Assembly: GCF_002705925.1 (NCBI RefSeq) | Contig: NZ_NKRE01000001.1 | Location: 5,533,535 to 5,581,370, forward strand | DNA from: Mycobacterium ostraviense | GTDB taxonomy: Bacteria; Actinomycetota; Actinomycetes; Mycobacteriales; Mycobacteriaceae | Length of the DNA stretch: 47,836 nt | Reading direction: 5' to 3' | Shown here: piece after piece, positions 42,237 to 47,836 of the stretch | How the letters are laid out: each line of letters begins with the position of its first letter | Numbering within the stretch: position 1 is the first letter of the stretch | Position numbers and translations under genes: made by a program | Notes under the pieces: model-generated | Databases searched by the model: none | Seen by the model: the letters and a program-made list of their open reading frames with translations, nothing else | What the model was told of the DNA's origin: nothing

Positions 42237-43098
42237 GGTGCGCGATAACACGATCTCGGCGCTGGCTGGCTGCGGTGGTGAGTGCTGTGTATGTCGGAGA
42301 ATTCTCGTCTGTGGTCAGTACGACGAGTTCGAGTGCGTGCCGGCCGGGGATCACGTAGGCGGTGTAGTCCAGTTGAAGAGGGCCGGCTTGGGGGTGAAGG
42401 AATGTTTTGCTTCCGGTGTGGGGCCCTCGTACGTCGTGCTTGTCCCACATCGCCTTGAACTGGCTGCTTTGTGAGGCTAGTTCGGCCACGAGCTGGCGGC
42501 CGCGTTCGTTGTGCGGATCGGCTGCGAGTGCGTGGCGGAGCCGATTGACGTTGCTGTGTGCTACCGCGTGCCAGTCGGCGAACAGGTCGGGGGCGCGTGG
42601 ATCGCAGAACGCGAACCAGGCGAAATTGCGATATCGGGTCGGCAGGGATGCGAAGTCGACGTGAAGCCAGGCCGCGGCGTCGTTCCAGGCCAGGATGTCG
42701 CGCATTGGTGTGACGACGTGCGCGGGCCAAACGGAAAGCGATCTGAGCAGGCGCAAGGTGGCTTTTGGCACCGTCGGCGGGTCGACCGGTGCCCGGTCGT
42801 TGGCTTGGTGGGCGCCGCCGGCGGCAAGGTGGTGCAGATGTCGGCGACTGTCTTCATCGAGCCGCATCGCGGTGGCCAGCGCGTCGAGGACTTCCGGGGA
42901 AGGGCGGCGTTGGCGACCTTGCTCCAGGCGGGTGTAGTACTCGGGGCTGATGCCGGCCAGTGCGGCGACTTCGGCCCTGCGCAGCCCGTAGAGTCGCCGG
43001 CTGCCGGTGCGGGGCAGCCCGACAACCTCGGGCGCCAGACCGGCCCGGCGTGAGCGTAGGAAGTGGGCCAGGTCGGAAACTGGTGCAGTCGCTGACAT
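42223..43098 (-). CDS. XRE-type regulator with MmyB-like ligand domain
   Basis: The product is 291 aa from the ATG at 43098, with GAGGG upstream. The N-terminal HTH is typical of the family (LRSRRAGLAPEVVGLPRTGS, RRLYGLRRAEVAALAGISPEYYTRLEQG). The MmyB-like C-terminal domain follows (MRDILAWNDAAAWLHVDF, NRLRHALAADPHNERGRQLV). Its last codons (HPQWD) lie within the transposase remnant, so the natural C-terminus may have been replaced at the IS junction. It is divergent from the MFS exporter, which it may control. Confidence 0.85.
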   Translation of the reverse strand: MSATAPVSDLAHFLRSRRAGLAPEVVGLPRTGSRRLYGLRRAEVAALAGISPEYYTRLEQGRQRRPSPEVLDALATAMRLDEDSRRHLHHLAAGGAHQANDRAPVDPPTVPKATLRLLRSLSVWPAHVVTPMRDILAWNDAAAWLHVDFASLPTRYRNFAWFAFCDPRAPDLFADWHAVAHSNVNRLRHALAADPHNERGRQLVAELASQSSQFKAMWDKHDVRGPHTGSKTFLHPQAGPLQLDYTAYVIPGRHALELVVLTTDENSPTYTALTTAASQRRDRVIAHPQWD

Positions 43099-43285
43099 GC
43101 CCTCGATTATTGTCGGCCGTTCGTGGCCAGGGTGGCCCTGGCAGAGCAAGCTTCAGCAGTACTCGCCCCAAGCGGTGTCTGGTCGTGGTGTGCAGCTGGG
43201 ATCAGACTGGCTGCAGATGCGGCTTGGACCCGTTGTGCTCGGGTGTTTTGTGCCAGCTTCCCGCCATTGAACCTAGGAGCTATGT

Positions 43286-44773
43286 GTGACTACCCCTACC
43301 TGTCATCCAGTGTCGTCGGTCTCGTCGTCTTTGGACTCGTGCGCGTTGGGGCCGACATCCTGCGTTGTCGGTCGCGCTCAGGTTAGCAGCCGATGCAGCC
43401 GACTGCGGCGGTATTTGCCGCTGGTAGTGCTAAGCGCGGCGGCCGGGCTGGACGCCGGTGGGGTGGCGATCCTCAACAGTGCTCTGCCGTCGATGGGGGC
43501 GCAGTTCGGCACGTCCGCGCAGAGCCTGTCGTGGGCGGTCAGCGGCTATGCACTGGCATTTGCCGGTTTGCTGCTATGTGGGGGTGCGATGGCCGATCGG
43601 CTGCGCCGCCGGCAGGTTTTGGTTTGGGGTTTGGCGATGATCGCTGCCGGTGGGGTGCTCGCGTTCACCGCGCCGGTGTTCTGGCTGATCCTGGTCGGGC
43701 GAATATTGCAGGGAATCGGCGCGGCGATCACGATGCCGGCGGCCACCGCCCTGCTGACGTCGGTGTATCCGGACGACCCGATGCGTTCACGCGCCCTGGG
43801 CGTGTTCTCTTCGGCGCAGGCCGGATGCTACGCGGCCGGTCTGGTGATCGGCGGTCTGATCACCACCGCGCTGGGGTGGCGGTGGGTTTTTGCTCTGCAG
43901 GTGCTGGTGGCCGTGCTCACCGCTGCGGCTGCGCTGCGGTGGCTTCCGGTCACCGCACGTCAATGCCAACAGCGTGTGGATCGTGTCGGGGCGGCCGCAC
44001 TGGTCACAGCGATCACGCTGGTCATCCTGGCCGCCGACATGGCATCGCGCGATAACGGCGTTGGGCTCGCTGCTGCAATGCTCGTTATCGCCGCGAGCGC
44101 GGGATACCTGTGGTGGCGTCGCAGCCGCGCAGACGGCGAGCAAGCTAGTCTGCTGGACCCGGCGATGCTGCGCTTGGGTTCGGTGCGCACCGCGGCCGTG
44201 GCGTCGTGCGTGTTCTTCTTTTGTGTCACCGGTTCACTGTTTTTGCTTCCGCTCTACCTGCAACAGGTGCGCGGCATGTCGGCCGCATCGTCGGGGCTGG
44301 CGATTCTTCCGGTCAGCCTTGCCGTGTCGGCCACCGCCCTATTGGCTGGCCGGTTGATGAAAACCCGCGGGCCACGTGTGCTGCTGACGTTGGGTATTCC
44401 ACTGACCGCCGGCGGTGTCCTGTTATGGTGCACCGCCGAGGCGCACAGCCCCTACCTCGGCGGTATCCTCGCCGGCCTGATTATCACCGGTATCGGACAA
44501 GGCCTGACGTTTCCGGCCGTCATAGCCATCGGTCTACAGGATGTGCCGGATGCTGCGCACGGTATGGCGTCTGCCATCACCGTCACTGCTTTGCAGATCG
44601 GCAGCGCTATCGGCCCCACTGTCCTCGCCGGAATCGCCCAATCCACGGCTGTGACTGCTGATGGTGGCTTGTCGCTGACCGGTTACCACCTCGCCTTCGC
44701 TGTGGCAGCCGCCACCCTGGTCCTTATCGCCGTTCCAGTGGTCGCGCGTCTTCCGAAACGGCCAGCGCAGTAA
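43286..44773 (+). CDS. MFS drug exporter, DHA2 type with 14 helices
   Basis: The product is 495 aa from the GTG at 43286, with AGGAGC 6 nt upstream. After about 40 polar residues come repeated hydrophobic helices. Conserved blocks are LDAGGVAILNSALPSMGAQF (motif C-like start), GGAMADRLRRRQVLVWG (loop 2-3 motif A) and GRILQGIGAAITMPAA (motif B), and about 14 helices in all. These proton-driven antiporters export drugs or toxic lipids across the inner membrane. The divergent XRE regulator 187 bp away suggests a ligand-controlled efflux pair. The substrate is not evident. Confidence 0.88.
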   Translation: MTTPTCHPVSSVSSSLDSCALGPTSCVVGRAQVSSRCSRLRRYLPLVVLSAAAGLDAGGVAILNSALPSMGAQFGTSAQSLSWAVSGYALAFAGLLLCGGAMADRLRRRQVLVWGLAMIAAGGVLAFTAPVFWLILVGRILQGIGAAITMPAATALLTSVYPDDPMRSRALGVFSSAQAGCYAAGLVIGGLITTALGWRWVFALQVLVAVLTAAAALRWLPVTARQCQQRVDRVGAAALVTAITLVILAADMASRDNGVGLAAAMLVIAASAGYLWWRRSRADGEQASLLDPAMLRLGSVRTAAVASCVFFFCVTGSLFLLPLYLQQVRGMSAASSGLAILPVSLAVSATALLAGRLMKTRGPRVLLTLGIPLTAGGVLLWCTAEAHSPYLGGILAGLIITGIGQGLTFPAVIAIGLQDVPDAAHGMASAITVTALQIGSAIGPTVLAGIAQSTAVTADGGLSLTGYHLAFAVAAATLVLIAVPVVARLPKRPAQ

Positions 44774-45011
44774 GGAGATCGGCGGCTGCACATACGCCCG
44801 GCATCGCGATCGCGCGGCCGGCCGAGGCCAGGTGTACCTGCAGATCGGCTTCGAAGTGCACAACCCGAATCCGGACGATCGACATCACCGCCGATGCCGA
44901 GCATGCCGCCTTAGCGTTGCCGAGTTAGCCATCCCGGGAACACCGCGAAGTATCACGTGCCAAATGGCATACAGTCGGCACCGGAGTCGAGGCCCAGAAC
45001 CGTGGAGCAGC
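44774..45011. other. Intergenic region before the sugar ABC transporter
   Basis: These 238 bp have no recognised gene. Several frames cross it without domains. The end contains GTGGAGCAGC, whose GGAG can serve as ribosome-binding site for the ATG at 45012. Confidence 0.4.
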
Positions 45012-46328
45012 ATGTTCGACAAGCCGCTTGCGCGGCGCAGCCTGTTGCGGGGCGCCGGCGCACTCACCGTGGCGTCAGTGGCACCGTGGCCCGCCGGCTG
45101 TGCTTCCGACGACGACGCCTTGACGTTCTTCTTCGCCGCCAATCCCGACGAAGCGGACGCCCGGATGCGCATCGTCGAGGAGTTCTGCCGCCGCCACCCC
45201 GACATCAAGGTGCGGCCGTTGCTGTCCGGGCCAGGGCCGCTGCAGCAGATATCGACGTTCTGCGCCGGCGGCAAATGTCCCGATGTGCTGATGGCGTGGG
45301 ACTTGAGCTACGCCGGATTGGCTGACCGGGGTGTGTTCCTGGACCTGAACACCATGCTGGCGCGGGATCCCAGCTTTGCCGCCGAGCTGTCGTCGGACGG
45401 CATTGGGCCACTGTATGAGACGTTCACCTATAACGGCGGCCAATACGCCCTTCCCGAGCAATGGTCGGGAAATTACCTGTACTACAACAAGCGGCTTTTC
45501 GCCGACGCCGGCATTCGGCCACCACCCACGAGCTGGGAGCAGCCGTGGAGTTTTGCCGAATTCCTCGACGCGGCTCGCGCGCTCACCAAGCACGATGCCG
45601 CCGGACGGGTCAAGCAGTGGGGTTTCGTCGACACCTTTGTCCCGGCCATCTCCGCGGGACTGTTCGCGATGAACAACGGCGTGCCGTGGTCGTCGCCGAG
45701 AACGAACCCGTCGCATCTCAACTTCGACAATGCCGCCTTCATCGAAGCTGTCCAGTTCTACGCCGACCTGACCAACGAGCACCAGGTGGCACCCACGGCA
45801 TCCGAGCTGCAGTCGACGGCCACGCCGGAGTTGTTCTCGCGGGGCATGGCGGCGATGGCACTGGGCGGGCACTGGCGCTACCAGACTTTCGACCGCGCCG
45901 ACGGCTTGGATTTCAATGTGACCGCGCTGCCGTTGGGCCCACGGGGGCACGCGCCCTGCTCCAATATCGGCGCCACCGGTCTGGCCATCGCGGCGAGCAG
46001 TCGGCGCCCAGAGCAGGCATGGGAGTTCGTCAAGTTCGCAGCCGGACCCGTCGGTCAGACGTTGATCGGCGAAACGAACCTATTCGTGCCGGTCGTGTGG
46101 TCCGCGATCAACTCCGCTGAATTCGCCAAAGCACACAGTAGGGTTGACAACCTCGCCATACTCACCGGAGGACCGAGCCATTCCCAGGGCCTGCCAATCA
46201 CCCCGGCGTGGCCGAAGGTCTACGCCCTGATGGAACGCACCTTCGGACCGGTGCTACGGGGATCGCGCCCGGCGACATCGCTGACCGGGCTGTCGCGAGC
46301 CGTCGACGAGGTGCTGCGCAGTCCGTGA
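45012..46328 (+). CDS. Sugar ABC transporter substrate-binding lipoprotein (Rv2041c-like)
   Basis: The product is 438 aa from the ATG at 45012. The signal region has a Tat-like RRSLLRGAGALTV and a lipobox ending in PAGC, so a lipid-anchored extracytoplasmic receptor is expected. The mature part is a family 1 solute-binding fold: ALTFFFAANPDEADARMRIV, PDVLMAWDLSYAGLADRGVF, NYLYYNKRLFADAGIRPPPT and GLAIAASSRRPEQAWEFVKF. It captures carbohydrate for the permeases downstream; the ligand cannot be read from sequence. Its TGA overlaps the GTG of the next gene (GTGA). Confidence 0.92.
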   Translation: MFDKPLARRSLLRGAGALTVASVAPWPAGCASDDDALTFFFAANPDEADARMRIVEEFCRRHPDIKVRPLLSGPGPLQQISTFCAGGKCPDVLMAWDLSYAGLADRGVFLDLNTMLARDPSFAAELSSDGIGPLYETFTYNGGQYALPEQWSGNYLYYNKRLFADAGIRPPPTSWEQPWSFAEFLDAARALTKHDAAGRVKQWGFVDTFVPAISAGLFAMNNGVPWSSPRTNPSHLNFDNAAFIEAVQFYADLTNEHQVAPTASELQSTATPELFSRGMAAMALGGHWRYQTFDRADGLDFNVTALPLGPRGHAPCSNIGATGLAIAASSRRPEQAWEFVKFAAGPVGQTLIGETNLFVPVVWSAINSAEFAKAHSRVDNLAILTGGPSHSQGLPITPAWPKVYALMERTFGPVLRGSRPATSLTGLSRAVDEVLRSP

Positions 46329-47275
46329 CATCGATCGCCACACCTGAACCGGTACCCCCGACGCGCCACAAGAGGCCGAGCCGCTGGCGCCGGCGGCCGT
46401 GGGCCGGGCGACTGTTCGTCGCACCGAACCTGGCCGCCGTCGTGGTGTTCATGCTGTTCCCGCTCGGGTTCTCGTTGTACATGAGCTTTCAGAGCTGGGA
46501 CCTGTTTGCCCCGCCGACGTTTGTGGGTCTGCGGAATTTCCGCGACCTGTTCACCGCTGACCCGCTGTTTCTCATCGCGGTGCGCAACACGGTGATCTTC
46601 ACTGTCGGGACGGTCGCGCCGACGGTTCTCACCAGCCTCGCCATCGCGGGCGTGCTGAACCGGAAAGTCAAGGGCATCGGCGTCTTTCGGACGATCACGT
46701 TCTTACCGTTGGCTATTTCGTCGGTGGTGATGGCAGTGATCTGGCAGTTCGTCTTCGATACCAACAACGGGTTACTCAACATCATGCTGGGCTGGGTCGG
46801 GATCGGTCCCATCCCATGGCTGATCGAACCCAGGTGGGCCATGGCCTCGTTGTGCCTGGTCAGTGTGTGGCGAAGCGTGCCGTTTGCCACCGTCGTGCTG
46901 CTGGCCGCGATGCAAGGGGTTCCCGAAACCGTCTACGAGGCAGCCAAAATCGATGGCGCCGGCGAGATACGCCAGTTCGTGTCGATCACGGTGCCGTTGA
47001 TCCGGGGCGCCATGTCATTCGTCGTGGTCATCTCGATCATCCATGCGTTCCAGGCATTCGATCTGGTCTACGTTCTCACCGGTGCGAACGGCGGACCGGA
47101 AACCGGAACCTATGTCTTAGGCATCATGCTCTTCCAAAACGCCTTTGGCTTCCTGGAATTCGGTTACGCCTCGGCGCTGGCCTGGGTGATGTTCGCCATC
47201 TTGCTGGTGTTGACCGTACTGCAGCTGCGCCTCACGCGGCGTCGCTCCTGGGAGGTTTCCCGTGGGCTCGGTTGA
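46325..47275 (+). CDS. Sugar ABC transporter permease, MalF type (Rv2040c-like)
   Basis: The product is 316 aa from the GTG at 46325, which overlaps the upstream stop by 4 nt. A basic cytoplasmic start (RHKRPSRWRRRPWAGR) is followed by six membrane helices (AVVVFMLFPLGFSLYM, TVIFTVGTVAPTVLTSLAIA, FLPLAISSVVMAVIWQFVF and others). The EAA loop is ETVYEAAKIDGAGEIRQF, the contact with the ATPase. It pairs with the next permease to form the channel. It overlaps the next gene by 14 nt. Confidence 0.92.
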   Translation: MTSIATPEPVPPTRHKRPSRWRRRPWAGRLFVAPNLAAVVVFMLFPLGFSLYMSFQSWDLFAPPTFVGLRNFRDLFTADPLFLIAVRNTVIFTVGTVAPTVLTSLAIAGVLNRKVKGIGVFRTITFLPLAISSVVMAVIWQFVFDTNNGLLNIMLGWVGIGPIPWLIEPRWAMASLCLVSVWRSVPFATVVLLAAMQGVPETVYEAAKIDGAGEIRQFVSITVPLIRGAMSFVVVISIIHAFQAFDLVYVLTGANGGPETGTYVLGIMLFQNAFGFLEFGYASALAWVMFAILLVLTVLQLRLTRRRSWEVSRGLG

Positions 47276-47671
47276 TCGAGTGGTCACGCGCACCGTTGTT
47301 CGCGCTGTCGCCCTGTACACGGCGCTGATCGCGATCGCCTGGTGCGTCCTGTTCCCGATCATGTGGGCACTGTCGGGCTCGTTGAAGAGGGAAGGCGAAG
47401 TGAGCCAACCGAAGTTGGTCCCTGACCACCCGCAGTGGTCCAACTACGGTGAAGTGTTCGCGCTGATGCCGTTCTGGCGAATGTTTTTCAACACGGTGCT
47501 GTATGCCGGCTGCGTCACCGCCGGCCAGGTGTTCTTCTGCTCGCTGGCCGGATATGCCTTCGCCCGACTGCATTTCCGCGGTCGCGACACATTGTTCGTC
47601 ATGTACCTGGGCACGCTCATGGTGCCGCTGACGGTCACCGTGATCCCGCAGTTCATTCTGATGCGCGTCCT
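47262..47671 (+). pseudogene. Sugar ABC transporter permease, MalG type, cut by an insertion sequence (Rv2039c-like)
   Basis: Starts at GTG 47262 (VGSVDRVVTRTVVRAVALYT). The first helix (LIAIAWCVLFPIMWALSGS) and two more (MFFNTVLYAGCVTAGQVFFC, TLMVPLTVTVIPQFILM) are normal, up to about residue 136 (ILMRVLG). From 47672 the sequence becomes the end of an IS3-family element. The remaining half, including the EAA loop, is missing from the window. The frame stays open through the insertion to the window edge but encodes no permease there. The transporter is probably inactive in this strain unless a second copy exists. Confidence 0.85.
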
Positions 47672-47836
47672 TGGACCTCCCCCGGTTTCCCGGAGACTTT
47701 TTTATTTGGGACCGACCCCCTCGAGTGGGAGGGTAGCCGCTTGGGGGTGGTGCTGCTGGTTGTCCTTCCAGGCAGCTTCATATTCGTCGGGTGAGAGCCC
47801 GCAGAGGCCAGCTTGGATGCGGCGGGGGTTGTACCA
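47672..47836 (-). mobile_element. IS3-family insertion sequence end, running off the window
   Basis: The boundary reads TGGACCTCCCCCGG then TTTCCCGGAGAC, which resembles IS3-type terminal inverted repeats. The transposase 3' end lies inside on the minus strand. The second end and the direct repeats are outside the window. Confidence 0.85.
47702..47836 (-). CDS. IS3-family transposase (OrfB-type) C-terminus, partial
   Basis: Forty-four residues are visible before the TAA at 47704-47702: WYNPRRIQAGLCGLSPDEYE then AAWKDNQQ. The YN-R-h-L-L-P-EYE pattern is the usual end of the DDE integrase domain of IS3-family transposases. The upstream part, with the DDE residues, lies beyond the window. No frameshift is seen in this piece. 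Confidence 0.85.
   Translation of the reverse strand, partial: WYNPRRIQAGLCGLSPDEYEAAWKDNQQHHPQAATLPLEGVGPK

Overview
The window reads as chromosome of a high-GC, probably slow-growing Mycobacterium. It holds a Pks12 of the same length as the M. tuberculosis enzyme, a PE_PGRS remnant, a 13E12-repeat gene, RbpA, LppI, LipT, PncA and CobN. From memory of the H37Rv map (not searched), the backbone runs cobN (Rv2062c) to the sugar ABC transporter (Rv2041c-Rv2039c), in inverted orientation and with several species-specific differences.

Layout: 1-1220 is poor in genes and holds a frameshifted PE_PGRS remnant. 1223-7821 holds a secreted protein, cobN, a small exported protein, a PPOX-fold protein, a frameshifted paralogue of the first secreted protein, and a dienelactone hydrolase. 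The ribosomal-protein/transporter block I remember between Rv2061c and Rv2054 is absent. 7894-13736 holds fxsA, an amidohydrolase, lnt and ppm1 (two overlapping genes rather than one fusion), rbpA and a zinc-ribbon-like protein. 14077-29201 is the mycoketide region: two-module pks12 followed 2 nt later by an epimerase/phosphohistidine-domain protein.

29277-37276 is accessory: an SOS-controlled 13E12 HNH protein; a three-gene MerR/thioredoxin-like/MerB-like operon whose MerR lacks its middle; divergent lppI and lipT; a kinase-AttH fusion; an internally deleted gluconokinase remnant; and a DoxX protein. 37373-38730 is pncA plus the Rv2042c-like gene. 38754-41971 is a TetR / ferredoxin-reductase / diiron oxygenase unit with a possible DosR box. 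An IS256-type remnant, an XRE regulator and a DHA2-type MFS exporter follow. The window ends in a carbohydrate ABC transporter whose second permease is cut by an IS3-family element running off the edge.

A recurrent feature is a TANNNT -10 hexamer six nucleotides before the start codon, the geometry of leaderless transcription. It is seen at 6110, 8465, 13772, 29277, 32763(-) and 32842. The best candidates for undescribed biology are the diiron oxygenase unit, the mini-MerR/MerB operon, the leaderless small ORF with a stem-loop ahead of pks12, and the near-identical KS-AT patch inside pks12. Functions rest on recognising motifs and families by eye; no database search was possible.
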